Part shown: positions 8,102 to 16,637 of the stretch, piece by piece
Position numbering within the stretch: position 1 is the first letter of the stretch
Layout: the number at the start of each line of letters is the position of its first letter
Assembly (NCBI GenBank): GCA_905235995.1
Contig: CAJONI010000077.1
Location: forward strand, 1-56,562
Source: an uncultured Bacteroidales bacterium
GTDB taxonomy: Bacteria; Bacteroidota; Bacteroidia; Bacteroidales; UBA932
Direction of reading: 5' to 3'
DNA length: 56,562 bases
The notes under the pieces: generated by a model
What the model was told of the DNA's origin: nothing
What the model saw: only the letters and a program-made list of their open reading frames with translations
The model's database searches: none
Program-made: the position numbers and the translations under genes

Positions 8102-9334
8102 TTATTCGAAGCGGAGGTTGCGGTCGGGGGAGACGCGGGCGATGAAGCGGGTGCTGAGGGTGACGATGGCCATGATCAGCAGGCCGGCGCCGATATTGAG
8201 CAACAGCAGCTGCGGGACGGAAAGGGCGACCGGGACCGAATCGACGAAATAGTTCGCCGGATCGAGCCTCAGCAGGTTCGTGTATTTCTGTATCAGACAG
8301 AGCCCTATGCCCACCACATTGCCCCAAAGCATCCCCTTCCCCACCAGCTCTCCCGCACGCAGCATGAAGACCTTCCCCACCTCATGCGAAGTCATGCCCA
8401 GCGCCTTCAGCAGACCGATGGTCGAAATCTGCTCGAAAAGGATGATCAGCACGGCAGAAATCATGTTGAAACCCGCCACTACGACCATCAGCAGAAGCAC
8501 CATCCAGACATTGAGGTCCAGCAGCGCGAGCCAGTCGAAAAGGTGGCCGTAGAGCCGCTTGACGGTGGTGATGAAGAGAGCCGTGTCGTCGTCTTCGGAA
8601 TAGTCGTAGATGACGTCTTCTATACGCGAGGCCATGGTCTCCACCGGGATCCCCGGCGAAGTCCGGATCTCGATTGAGGAGACCTCGTCGGCGGCCCAGC
8701 CGTTGAGTCGCTGGACGTGGCGGCGGTCGGCCACGGCCATCTGGGAGTCAATCTCTTCGAGACCAGCCTCGTAAAGGCCGGAAATGCGGAATTTCCGCAC
8801 ATTCACCTTCTCCCCTATGAAGTAGACCACCAGCTCGTCGCCCGGCCTGAAACCGAGCTTACGCGCCGTGGGACGCGAAATCAGCACATCGTTGGAGATG
8901 CGGCCATGGTAGTCAGGCAGTTCGCCCTCCACCAGGCAGTCGCCGAAGAACGAGAAATCGTAGAGCGAATCCACACCCTTGAAATACAGGCCCTCGATGT
9001 CGCTTTCGGTCTTCACCAGGCCCGAGCGCCAGGCAACGCCGGAGAACGACTCCACGCCGGGGATGGCGCAGACACGCTCCCTGTAGGACAGCATCTCGGA
9101 GAATGGATAAAGCTCGTTGACGGGGGCCTGGCCGGGCTGGACGAGCATCACGGAGCCCATGAAGCCGGTCGCGCGGCCGCGGATCTCTCGCTTGAAACCC
9201 GCGACCACTGCGATGGCTACTACCATGATGGCGATGCTGAGTGCGACTGAGACCCAGGCAATTGTATTGCTGGTCCGGCTCCAGCGTTCGCCGCCTTTCG
9301 CCAATTTCGTTGCTATGAACCGCTCCGCACTCAT
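8102..9334 (-). CDS. ABC transporter permease, LolC/LolE-like
   Basis: A 410-residue inner-membrane protein with four predicted membrane segments: one near residues 25-47 and three in the C-terminal half (about 265-295, 315-345 and 370-400). A large periplasmic domain lies between the first two. This is the MacB/FtsX-type permease layout used by the lipoprotein-releasing LolCDE complex. The segments ISAVLIILFEQISTIGLLKALGM and RFIARVSP are typical of LolC/E proteins. No ATPase partner is in the window, so the substrate call (outer-membrane-directed lipoproteins) comes from the family. The ATG overlaps the galM stop by 4 nt (ATGA). Its end lies 8 nt from the convergent lytic transglycosylase. 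Confidence 0.82.
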   Translation of the reverse strand: MSAERFIATKLAKGGERWSRTSNTIAWVSVALSIAIMVVAIAVVAGFKREIRGRATGFMGSVMLVQPGQAPVNELYPFSEMLSYRERVCAIPGVESFSGVAWRSGLVKTESDIEGLYFKGVDSLYDFSFFGDCLVEGELPDYHGRISNDVLISRPTARKLGFRPGDELVVYFIGEKVNVRKFRISGLYEAGLEEIDSQMAVADRRHVQRLNGWAADEVSSIEIRTSPGIPVETMASRIEDVIYDYSEDDDTALFITTVKRLYGHLFDWLALLDLNVWMVLLLMVVVAGFNMISAVLIILFEQISTIGLLKALGMTSHEVGKVFMLRAGELVGKGMLWGNVVGIGLCLIQKYTNLLRLDPANYFVDSVPVALSVPQLLLLNIGAGLLIMAIVTLSTRFIARVSPDRNLRFE

Positions 9335-10362
9335 TTAAAAGAGAATACGATTGTATTCTCGTAGACTTCTCCGGGCTTGAGAGTCCTGAAGGGGAAGTCG
9401 GGGCGGTTGGGCGAGTCGGGGAAATACTGGCATTCGAGCGCCACTCCGTCGTAGTCGTGGTAGGCCTTCCCGCTCTTCGACACGGGGCAGCCTTCCAGCC
9501 AGTTGCCGGTATAGACCTGGATGCCGGGGGCGTCGGTGAAGACCTCCAGCGTGCGGCCGGAAGTCTCTTCGCTGAGCACCGCAACCTTCTGTACCTCACC
9601 TTCTTTCCAGCCGTCAATCACGAAGCAGTTGTCGTAGCCCTTGCCGTAGTTGATGGCGGGGAAATCGGCGTGGAGCTCGCGGCCTATGGCCTTGGGGATG
9701 GTGAAGTCCATGGGCGTACCGGCCACGGGGGCGGGCTCGCCGACGGGGATCAGCGAATCGCTCGTGGACAGGTAGCGGGAGGCCCTGAGCTGCAGGAAGT
9801 GGCCGGTCACGTCGCCCACCTCCTCCCCTTTCAGGTTGAAGTAGGCGTGGTTGGTGAGGTTGACCACTGTCTCGGCGTCGGAGGTGGCAGTCAGGCGGAG
9901 TTCGAGGATATGGTCTTCGCTCCAGCTGTAGGCGGCCTCGACGTGCACGGCGCCGGGGTAGCCGGCGTCGCCGTCGGGGCTGTCAAGGATGAAGGTCACT
10001 CCGGAAGGAGTCTCCTTCACGTCCCAGAGGCGGTTGGCGTAGGACTCGTCGCCAGGGCCGCCGTGGAGATGGTTCGGGCCGTTGTTGATGGACAGGGAAT
10101 ACTCCTTGCCGGCGACGGAGAAGCGTCCCAGCGCGATGCGGTTGGCGAAGCGACCGGGCACCTTGCCCATGCAGGGGCCGTCGTTGCAGTAGTCGGCGGG
10201 GTCGCGGTAGCCCAGCGCCACGTCGGCCATGCGGCCCTGGCGGTCGGGAACCACCACCGACACGATGCCTGCGCCGAGGTTCGACAGGATGACCTCGGAT
10301 CCGTCGGGATTGACGAGGCTTATCAGGCGGATTTGTTCAGGATCGATCATGGCTCTCAGCAT
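9331..10362 (-). CDS. galM: Aldose 1-epimerase (galactose mutarotase)
   Basis: A 343-residue cytosolic mutarotase that interconverts alpha and beta anomers of galactose, the first step of the Leloir pathway. Motifs: GKVPGRFANRIALGRF near the substrate pocket, NNGPNHLHGG with the conserved His, NLTNHAYFNL with the second catalytic His, and VALECQYFPDSPN near the C-terminus, which typically carries the catalytic Glu. The first ATG (10362) overlaps the galK stop in ATGCTGA; an in-frame ATG at 10350 (MIDPEQ) is an equally good start. There is no signal peptide, unlike some exported Bacteroidetes mutarotases. It is part of the galactan/galactose operon. Confidence 0.94.
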   Translation of the reverse strand: MLRAMIDPEQIRLISLVNPDGSEVILSNLGAGIVSVVVPDRQGRMADVALGYRDPADYCNDGPCMGKVPGRFANRIALGRFSVAGKEYSLSINNGPNHLHGGPGDESYANRLWDVKETPSGVTFILDSPDGDAGYPGAVHVEAAYSWSEDHILELRLTATSDAETVVNLTNHAYFNLKGEEVGDVTGHFLQLRASRYLSTSDSLIPVGEPAPVAGTPMDFTIPKAIGRELHADFPAINYGKGYDNCFVIDGWKEGEVQKVAVLSEETSGRTLEVFTDAPGIQVYTGNWLEGCPVSKSGKAYHDYDGVALECQYFPDSPNRPDFPFRTLKPGEVYENTIVFSFK

Positions 10363-11510
10363 TCGCGGGCTCCGTCGGAGATCTCTACCTCGATCACGCG
10401 CGGATCCTTGTCAAACTTTACCATATAACGCTGCTTGACGTCGGCGATGTAGTCGGCGACGCCTTCCTTCTTCACGAGGGCGATCACGCAGCCGCCGAAG
10501 CCGCCGCCCATCATGCGGGCGCCGAGCACGGCCTTGTGTTCTTTCGCGATGTTGACGATGAAGTCGAGTTCCACGCAGCTGACGCCGTACTCCACGCTCA
10601 GGCCTTCGTGGGTGGCGTAGATCTGGCGGCCTACTTCTTCATAGTCTCCCACTTCCATGGCGGCGCAGGCGGCCATCAGGCGCTTGTTCTCGTTGATCAC
10701 GAAGGCGCAGCGGTGGAAGGCTTCGGGATCGATCTCGGCGCGGTGTTCCTCGAGTTCTTCGATGGTCACGTCGCGGAGCAGATCGACCTCGGGGCGGTAT
10801 TTCTTAATCACGGCTACACCTGCCTCGCACTGGGCGCGACGGACGTTGTACTCGGAGGAGGCCAGGGTATGCTTGACCATGGTGTCGATCAGGACGATCT
10901 CGACTCCCTTGGGGTCGAAGGGCACCAGGGTGTACTCGAGGCTGCGGCAGTCGAGGCGCACGACGTGGCCTTTCTGGCCGAAGATGGAGGCGAACTGGTC
11001 CATGATGCCGCAGCGGACGCCGATATAGTGATGCTCGGTCATCTGGCCGATCTTGGCGAGTTCTTCCTTGGAGAAGCCAAGGTTGAAGAGTTTGTTGAGG
11101 GCGGTACCGACGCAGGATTCGAGGGCGGCGGAGGAGGACATTCCGGCGCCGAGGGGGACGTCGCCTGCGAAGACTGCGCTGAAGCCGCCGATGGTGGCGC
11201 CGCGTTTGCGCATCTCTTCGATCACGCCATAGAAGTAGGATGCCCACTGTTCTTTGGGCTGGGGGCCTCCGATGCGGAAGAAGACGGTTGCTTCGTCCTC
11301 GTCGATGGAGACGAGGTTGACGAGCTGGGTGCCGTTGGGTTTGATGGCGATGGTGATTGCCTTGTCGACGGCGCCGGGGAGGACAAAACCGCCGTTGTAG
11401 TCGGTGTGTTCGCCGATGATGTTGATGCGGCCGGGGGCCGTGAAGAATCGTGGCGTCTCGTCGCCGAATATGGCCTGATACTTTTCAGCCAGGATTTGTT
11501 TGTCGATCAT
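10356..11510 (-). CDS. galK: Galactokinase
   Basis: A 384-residue GHMP-family kinase that phosphorylates alpha-galactose at C1 with ATP. The galactokinase signature PGRINIIGEHTDYNGG is near residues 26-41, the ATP-binding loop PLGAGMSSSAALE near 119-131, and the third GHMP motif GARMMGGGFGGCVIALV near the C-terminus. Length is normal for the family. It lies between the beta-galactosidase (9 nt after that stop) and galM (7-nt overlap), so it should process galactose released by the upstream GH53 and GH2 enzymes. galT and galE are not in the window. Confidence 0.97.
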   Translation of the reverse strand: MIDKQILAEKYQAIFGDETPRFFTAPGRINIIGEHTDYNGGFVLPGAVDKAITIAIKPNGTQLVNLVSIDEDEATVFFRIGGPQPKEQWASYFYGVIEEMRKRGATIGGFSAVFAGDVPLGAGMSSSAALESCVGTALNKLFNLGFSKEELAKIGQMTEHHYIGVRCGIMDQFASIFGQKGHVVRLDCRSLEYTLVPFDPKGVEIVLIDTMVKHTLASSEYNVRRAQCEAGVAVIKKYRPEVDLLRDVTIEELEEHRAEIDPEAFHRCAFVINENKRLMAACAAMEVGDYEEVGRQIYATHEGLSVEYGVSCVELDFIVNIAKEHKAVLGARMMGGGFGGCVIALVKKEGVADYIADVKQRYMVKFDKDPRVIEVEISDGAREC

Positions 11511-11519
11511 AACTGTATT

Positions 11520-13955
11520 TTATTTAACGTTTATTTTCAGAGTAGCGGGGGTGAGGCCCTGGGAGGTGGCGGTGAGTTTGATTGTGCCTTTGTGGGTGGA
11601 AGATTGGAGGATGGCGGTGAGCCGGCCGCTGAAGGCGGGCATCACGGGCGACTGGAATGGGACGAGGCAGGTGGCGTCGCCATTTGCGGCAGCCCGGTAG
11701 CTGCCTGCGCCTGAGACGCTGAAACTCACCTCATTGGTCGCCGCCGGGCAGGTATTGCCTTCGGCATCCACTATCCTGACCGTCACATAGGCCAGGTCGA
11801 CCCCGTCGGCCTGGAGCGCCTCGCGGTCGGCCGACAGCTCGATCGCGGCAGGCTCCCCTGCCGTACGTATGGCTTCGCGCTGCATCTCCCGGCCCAAAGT
11901 ATCATAGGCCACGACCTCAATCTCCCCCGGCTCATAGACCACATCCTCCCACATCATCCTGTAGCGCGGCATGGTCACAACGCTGTTCTCCACGTCGTTG
12001 ACACCCGAATTGGCAGTTTTGGACGTCTCGAAACCCCTGACACCCTGCGACACACCGTTGACGAAAAGCTCCGCCATGGGATAGCTCGTGTAGCAGTACA
12101 CAGGCACCTTTTCCCCCTCCAGCCCATGCCAGGTCCAGTGCGGCAGCAGGTGCAGCGTCGGAACATCCCTGCGCCACTGCGAACGATAGAGCCAGAAACG
12201 GTCCTTCGGAAGCGAGGCCAGGTCGAAGATGCCGAAATAGGAGCTGTGGCTCGGCCAGGCATCCACGTCGTAGGGCGTAGGCTCGCCCAGGTAGTCGAAG
12301 CCCGTCCAGACGAACTGCCCTATGGTCCAGGGATAATCGTCCATCATCGCGAAATCGATGTCCGGCACGTTCGACCACCAGCAGAACTCGTTGTCGTAGG
12401 CCGAGCTTTGGTTGTCGGGATACTTCGCCCCGGAACGCGGCACCGCCGGCAGCTTGTACACGCCCCTCGAACTCACGGTCGAGGCCGTCTCCGAGCCCAG
12501 CAGCAGCTTCTGTGGCAGTAGCTCGTAAGCTTCTGTGTATCTGAAGGTCCTGTAGTTGAAACCCACCACGTCGAGCAGCTGCGCGAAGCCGTTGCGCACC
12601 ACGCAGTCGGCCCTGTCCATCCCCGCCACGACGAAGCGCGTCGGGTCCTCGCGATGGCAGATGTCCTGCAGGAACGCCGCCACGCGGTAGCCCTCGTCGG
12701 CGCACTGGGTCGGCACTTCGTTGCCTATGCCCCACATTATCACCGAGGGATTGTTGCGGAAATGGCGCAGCATGTTGACCATGTCCCTCTCGGCCCACTC
12801 GTCGAAGAAGAGATGGTAGCCGTTCTCGCACTTGGCGATGTCCCATTCGTCGAAGGCCTCCACCATCATCATGAAACCCATCTCGTCGCAGAGCTCCACC
12901 AGCTCGGGGGCCGGCATGTTGTGGGAAGTGCGGATGGCGTCGCAGCCCATCTCCTTCAGGAGTTCAAGCTGATGGCGCAGCGCCGCACGGTTGACCGCAG
13001 CGCCGAGAGGCCCGAGGTCGTGGTGGTTGCACACGCCCTGGATCTTGCGCTTCAGGCCGTTGAGATAGAAGCCGTCGTCAGGGACGAGGGCGATGGTGCG
13101 GATGCCGAAGCGGGTGGGATAGGTATCAAGTACCTTGCCGTCAAGCAGAAGTACAGTCTCGGCGCGGTAGAGCGAAGGGTCCTCGGGCGACCAGAGGCAG
13201 GGCTTCGCGACATCGAAATACTGCACCACCTTCTCCGCTTCGAGAGGATCGCTGGATTCAGCCACGGCGCGGCCTTCCGGGTCGAGGATGCGGGTATACA
13301 CGAGCACTCCCGGCTTCGGCTCGGCCACGGTGACTTCCAGCACGACCCTGGCCGCATCGGCGGACACTTCCGGGGTGACCACATGGGTTCCCCACACGGG
13401 GATATGGGTACGGGAGGTGCGGATCAGGTGGACGTTGCGGTAGAGACCGGCGCCGGGGTACCAGCGGGAGCTGTTGGGCAGGTTTTCGAGGCTGACTTCC
13501 AGGAGATTGTCGCCGGGCCTGGCGAGCGGGGTCACGTCGGCGTGGAAGGCGTTGTAGCCATAGGGCCAGTAGATGGCTTCCTGGCCGTTGAGCTTCACGC
13601 GGGCCTGGCTCATCGCCCCGTCGAAGAGCAGGGTCAGGGACTCGGCTTCAGGGTCGAAGTTCCCGAAATCGAGATTGGTGCGGTAGAAGCCCTTACCCAT
13701 GTAGGGCAGGCCGCCGGTGCGGCCGGTATGGGCCGTTTCCTCGACTTCTCCGTTCTGGAGGACGGCTACGACCTGGAGGTCGTTGGAGCGGTCGAAGGGG
13801 CCGTAGATGGCCCAGTCGTGGGGCACGGTGACGCTCTCCCAGTTCTGCCCGTCGCGGCTGAACTCCCACGCGGTCAGGAGACTCTCCTCCCTCACCCCCT
13901 GCTTCCCGCAAGCGGCCAACAAAATTGTGATGATAAATATATTAAGCCATTTCAT
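11520..13955 (-). CDS. GH2 beta-galactosidase lipoprotein
   Basis: An 811-residue glycoside hydrolase family 2 enzyme. It starts with a lipoprotein signal (hydrophobic stretch, then LLAAC), then a jelly-roll sugar-binding domain, an Ig-like domain and a TIM barrel. The acid/base Glu is in MWGIGNEVP (about 413) and the nucleophile in LLLGSETAS (about 489). C-terminal Ig-like domains follow: one resembles DUF4982 (GEKVPVYCYTSYPMAELFVNG), and the last resembles an invasin-type Big_1 fold (AIELSADREALQADGVDLAYVTV). ATG 13955 is chosen for the better signal peptide; an in-frame ATG at 13961 exists. Downstream of the GH53 gene and upstream of galK, it most likely removes galactose from beta-1,4-galacto-oligosaccharides. 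Confidence 0.92.
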   Translation of the reverse strand: MKWLNIFIITILLAACGKQGVREESLLTAWEFSRDGQNWESVTVPHDWAIYGPFDRSNDLQVVAVLQNGEVEETAHTGRTGGLPYMGKGFYRTNLDFGNFDPEAESLTLLFDGAMSQARVKLNGQEAIYWPYGYNAFHADVTPLARPGDNLLEVSLENLPNSSRWYPGAGLYRNVHLIRTSRTHIPVWGTHVVTPEVSADAARVVLEVTVAEPKPGVLVYTRILDPEGRAVAESSDPLEAEKVVQYFDVAKPCLWSPEDPSLYRAETVLLLDGKVLDTYPTRFGIRTIALVPDDGFYLNGLKRKIQGVCNHHDLGPLGAAVNRAALRHQLELLKEMGCDAIRTSHNMPAPELVELCDEMGFMMMVEAFDEWDIAKCENGYHLFFDEWAERDMVNMLRHFRNNPSVIMWGIGNEVPTQCADEGYRVAAFLQDICHREDPTRFVVAGMDRADCVVRNGFAQLLDVVGFNYRTFRYTEAYELLPQKLLLGSETASTVSSRGVYKLPAVPRSGAKYPDNQSSAYDNEFCWWSNVPDIDFAMMDDYPWTIGQFVWTGFDYLGEPTPYDVDAWPSHSSYFGIFDLASLPKDRFWLYRSQWRRDVPTLHLLPHWTWHGLEGEKVPVYCYTSYPMAELFVNGVSQGVRGFETSKTANSGVNDVENSVVTMPRYRMMWEDVVYEPGEIEVVAYDTLGREMQREAIRTAGEPAAIELSADREALQADGVDLAYVTVRIVDAEGNTCPAATNEVSFSVSGAGSYRAAANGDATCLVPFQSPVMPAFSGRLTAILQSSTHKGTIKLTATSQGLTPATLKINVK

Positions 13956-13962
13956 ACTCATC

Positions 13963-13990
13963 CGTCACGCCGGAGCTGATCCGGCATCTA
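13963..13990. repeat. REP-like palindrome between GH53 and GH2 genes
   Basis: The 28-bp intergenic sequence holds a perfect inverted repeat, GCCGGA (969-974 of this kilobase) and TCCGGC (980-985), with a 5-nt loop. It is flanked by GTCAC and ATCTAA. The layout (GTCAYGCCGGA...TCCGGCATC) resembles short REP-type palindromes of other bacterial genomes. It fills the gap between the endo-galactanase stop and the beta-galactosidase start, so it would form a hairpin in the mRNA. Only one copy was noticed in this window. Confidence 0.4.
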
Positions 13991-13991
13991 A

Positions 13992-15026
13992 TTAATCCTT
14001 AAACGCATCAAGTGCGGCGGTGGGCTTGCCGCTGTTGTCGAAGGCGGCTTTCGAGTAGCCGCTCCAGGCATGGTAGCCTTCGGGTTCCCAGTAGAGGACG
14101 CCCGTGCAGTGGGAGCCATCGGCTTTCGACCTGCCGAGCAGTTCGCTCAGGAAGCTCCTGCAGGTGGCTGCCTCCTGCCAGTCCATGCCCACTTCGCAGA
14201 GTATGGTCTCCCTGCCGTAGCTGCCGTACAGGGTTTCGATGTTCTGGAAGGTCTGGGAGACAAGGCTCTGCCAGTTGTCCTTCTCCGGATAGAGCGAGAG
14301 CCCTATGAGGTCGAACTTCGCCTGCAGGTTGACGAAGGATGAGAAAAACCAGTTGAGAGTCCCCCAGTTCCAGCCGTTGTCCACGTGCACCATCACCTTG
14401 GCGCCGGGGAACACCTTCTTGGCTGCGTCGTAGCCGGCGTTGTGGAGCTGGACGTAGCGGCTGAAGCCGGCGTCGTTGTAGTTCTGTCCGTCGAGCCAGA
14501 GCATGCCGCCGGTGGTCTCGTTGCCTATCTGTATCCATTCGGGGGTGACGCCTGCCGACTTGAGGGCCGTCAGGATGTCGGTGGTATGGTCGGCCACTGC
14601 CTGCCTGAGGGCCTCGAAGCCCAGGTCTTTCCAGGCCGCGGGCTTGTTCTGCTTGCCGGGGTCGGCCCAGGAATCGCTGTAGTGGAAGTCGATCATCACC
14701 CTCATCCCGAGGGCGTTGGCGCGCTTCGCCTTGGCCACCACGTCTTCCCTGCCGCACCATCCGCCTTCCGGATCGACCCATACGCGCAGGCGTATGGAGT
14801 TCATGCCCAGGCTTTTGAGCAGGGCCATGCATTCGGTCTGCTGTCCCGCGGAGTTGTAGAACTTGCGTCCGTCCTTCTCCATCTGCGTCACCCAGCTGAC
14901 GTCGGCTCCCTTGGCAAGCACCGCGGGCCCGGGCTCGGGTTCGGGCTCCGGTTCAGGTTTGACCGGGTCGCAGGAGAGGGAGATGAAGGCCAGCCCGAGG
15001 GCCAGGAGGAAAGTGAAGCGTCGCAT
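13992..15026 (-). CDS. GH53 arabinogalactan endo-beta-1,4-galactanase lipoprotein
   Basis: A 344-residue family 53 glycoside hydrolase. A lipoprotein signal (MRRFTFLLALGLAFISLSC, lipidated Cys19) is followed by a Pro-Glu repeat linker (PEPEPEPEPGP) and the TIM barrel. Motifs: GADVSWVTQME, NSIRLRVWVDP, VMIDFHYSDSWADP, acid/base Glu170 in WIQIGNE, and nucleophile Glu278 in ILCEVGMDW. The family cleaves beta-1,4-galactan side chains of pectin. The acidic stretch just after the lipidated Cys suggests surface display, as in Bacteroidetes lipoprotein export; that is inference. It heads a set with GH2, galK and galM that covers galactan to galactose-1-phosphate. Confidence 0.95.
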   Translation of the reverse strand: MRRFTFLLALGLAFISLSCDPVKPEPEPEPEPGPAVLAKGADVSWVTQMEKDGRKFYNSAGQQTECMALLKSLGMNSIRLRVWVDPEGGWCGREDVVAKAKRANALGMRVMIDFHYSDSWADPGKQNKPAAWKDLGFEALRQAVADHTTDILTALKSAGVTPEWIQIGNETTGGMLWLDGQNYNDAGFSRYVQLHNAGYDAAKKVFPGAKVMVHVDNGWNWGTLNWFFSSFVNLQAKFDLIGLSLYPEKDNWQSLVSQTFQNIETLYGSYGRETILCEVGMDWQEAATCRSFLSELLGRSKADGSHCTGVLYWEPEGYHAWSGYSKAAFDNSGKPTAALDAFKD

Positions 15027-15033
15027 GACAGGC

Positions 15034-15819
15034 TCAGCGTTCGTTCACGGCCTTCAGGCTGGAAGCGCCGGTAATGCTCTTGGGATGTACGTTCAGCTTG
15101 TCGGCATCGCCGAAGTAGCGGCAGCGGGAAGCGCCTGACAAAGAGACCGTGAGCTCGTTGATGGCATGGACCTCGACGTTGGAGGCTCCGTTGGCGTCGA
15201 CGGTCACCTCATTGCAGACCAGGTCGTCGGCATCGACCTTCGAGGCGCCGGAGCAGCCGAAACTGGCGGAAGTGGCCCGTCCGACGGCTTCCAGCTTGGA
15301 AGCGCCGCTGAGGTCGGCCGAGAAGTCGGAGACCGAGAGTTCGAGACTGGCCTTGGATGCTCCGGAGAGCTTGAGTCCGACTTCGGGAGCGCGGAGCGAG
15401 AGCTGGGGAATGCTGCTGGCTCCGGTCAGGTCGATGACCACGCGGCCCATGGCAAGGGGAAAGTCGTCGCTGCTGCGGAGCTTCGAAGCGCCGGAGAGGG
15501 CGATGAAGGTGAGCCTGGGCAGACGGATGACGGCCTTGGCCACCTTGTTGCGGTCTTTCTGCTTCAGCTTGAAGGGCAGTTTGGAGAACTTGAGCTCCAG
15601 GGTGCCGCGCTGGTTCTTCACCACGAGGTAGGGCAGGAATTCCTTGGTCACCTCCACCTCAACGCTGAATTCGTCGCCATGTTCGAGGGTCACCTCGAAG
15701 GCGTCGGAGGCGCTGATGCCGGTGAATTCGTCGATGTCGAAAGTTTTCTTCACGGTGCCTGCCTCAGCCAGCATCACGCTGAAACTGAGGACGGCCAGGA
15801 TGGCAAGTATTCTTTTCAT
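15034..15819 (-). CDS. DUF2807 (head-GIN-type) secreted beta-solenoid protein
   Basis: A 261-residue exported protein with signal peptide MKRILAILAVLSFSVMLAEA. The mature part has the DUF2807 pattern: an opening strand region (FTGISASDAFEVTLEHGD) and then about seven copies of a [S/T/N]GAS[K/S/N] motif spaced 15-25 residues apart (for example SGASKLR, TGASSIP, SGASKAS, SGASKVD, NGASNVE, TGASSLK). This points to a right-handed beta-helix or solenoid. The function is not known; family members are often called auto-transporter adhesin head GIN domains without proof. ATG 15819 is chosen because it begins the signal peptide. It ends 7 nt before the GH53 ATG and may be the first gene of that operon. 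Confidence 0.82.
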   Translation of the reverse strand: MKRILAILAVLSFSVMLAEAGTVKKTFDIDEFTGISASDAFEVTLEHGDEFSVEVEVTKEFLPYLVVKNQRGTLELKFSKLPFKLKQKDRNKVAKAVIRLPRLTFIALSGASKLRSSDDFPLAMGRVVIDLTGASSIPQLSLRAPEVGLKLSGASKASLELSVSDFSADLSGASKLEAVGRATSASFGCSGASKVDADDLVCNEVTVDANGASNVEVHAINELTVSLSGASRCRYFGDADKLNVHPKSITGASSLKAVNER

Positions 15820-15846
15820 ATTTGACAGTTTTATATTATCCCAAAG

Positions 15847-15854
15847 CAAAAATC
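15847..15854 (-). promoter_or_regulatory. Possible -7 element of the DUF2807/galactan operon
   Basis: On the minus strand this reads GATTTTTG, one mismatch from TAnnTTTG, 27 nt before the DUF2807 ATG. It overlaps the rlmB stop codon. No clear -33 TTG is seen, so the call is weak. Confidence 0.3.
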
Positions 15855-16596
15855 ATGACATTCGCTGCCGCACTGCCTCGAAGAGCAGTATGGCGGCGGC
15901 GACGGAGACGTTGAGCGAGCCCGTCTCCCCCACCATGGGGATGCGCGCACCCACGGTGCAGAGGCGGAGCACCGGCTCCGAAATCCCGGAGCCCTCGGAG
16001 CCGAGCACCAGCGCCGTGGCCTTGCGGAGATTGACGGAATAAAGCTCGTCCTCTGCCTTTTCGCTCACGGCGACGACCTGGAATTCGGAGTCGCGGAAAT
16101 AGTACAGGGCTGTGCGGAGGTTCGCCACGCGGGCCACCGGGACCCTCAGGAGCGCGCCGGCGGAGGTCTTGACGGCGTCGGCGTTGAGGGCGGCGGTGCC
16201 GTGGGCGGGGACGACGATCCCGTCGGCCCCTGCACATTCGGCGCTGCGCGCGATGGCGCCGAGGTTGCGCACGTCGCTCACTCCGTCGAGCACCAGGAAC
16301 AGCGGACTGGCCTTGCGCGAGAGGGCGCTCTCGACCATCTCCTCGAAGGGGACGTAGTCGATGGCTGCGAGGTAGCCCACGACGCCTTGGTGGGCGCCTT
16401 TCACCAGGCGGTTCAGGGTTTCGCCGGGCACATGGCGGCAGGGTATGCCGCGGCCCTCGGCCTCTTCGAGAAGGCTGCGGTACTGCTCCCCTTCCATGCC
16501 CTTTTTGAAGAGTATCTTATCGAATTTACGGCCCTGCCGCACCGCTTCGGTGACGGGGTGCATGCCGTAGAGATAGTAGCTGTCGCGTTCTTCCAT
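15853..16596 (-). CDS. rlmB: 23S rRNA 2'-O-methyltransferase, RlmB/TrmH family
   Basis: A 247-residue SpoU-class (SPOUT) methyltransferase. An N-terminal substrate-binding domain (YYLYGMHPVTEAVRQGRKF; KGAHQGVVG) precedes the knotted catalytic domain with LDGVSDVRNLGAIARSAECAGADG, LVLGSEGSGIS and the cofactor-binding end IPMVGETGSLNVSVAAAILLFE. The family uses SAM to methylate a guanosine ribose; RlmB acts on G2251 of E. coli 23S rRNA. ATG 16596 is chosen because a farther in-frame ATG (16605) lies inside the -7 box. The box ends 6 nt before ATG 16596, predicting an almost leaderless mRNA. Confidence 0.93.
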   Translation of the reverse strand: MEERDSYYLYGMHPVTEAVRQGRKFDKILFKKGMEGEQYRSLLEEAEGRGIPCRHVPGETLNRLVKGAHQGVVGYLAAIDYVPFEEMVESALSRKASPLFLVLDGVSDVRNLGAIARSAECAGADGIVVPAHGTAALNADAVKTSAGALLRVPVARVANLRTALYYFRDSEFQVVAVSEKAEDELYSVNLRKATALVLGSEGSGISEPVLRLCTVGARIPMVGETGSLNVSVAAAILLFEAVRQRMS

Positions 16597-16602
16597 AGCA
16601 TA

Positions 16603-16610
16603 CAAATATA
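16603..16610 (-). promoter_or_regulatory. -7 box TATATTTG, 6 nt from the rlmB ATG
   Basis: The minus strand reads TATATTTG, a full match to TAnnTTTG, and ends exactly 6 nt before the rlmB ATG. It directly follows the terminator of the upstream ABC-F gene, so rlmB should be transcribed independently. No good -33 TTG is visible. Confidence 0.55.
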
Positions 16611-16612
16611 AT

Positions 16613-16637
16613 AAAAAAAACCTCTATTCGTAAGAGG
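16613..16637 (-). terminator. Rho-independent terminator of the ABC-F gene
   Basis: On the minus strand a 5-bp stem, CCTCT/AGAGG with a 7-nt loop, is followed by a run of eight T. The stem includes the ABC-F stop codon (16624-16626), so the terminator overlaps the coding end. It separates the tatA-tatC-ABC-F unit from rlmB. Confidence 0.65.
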
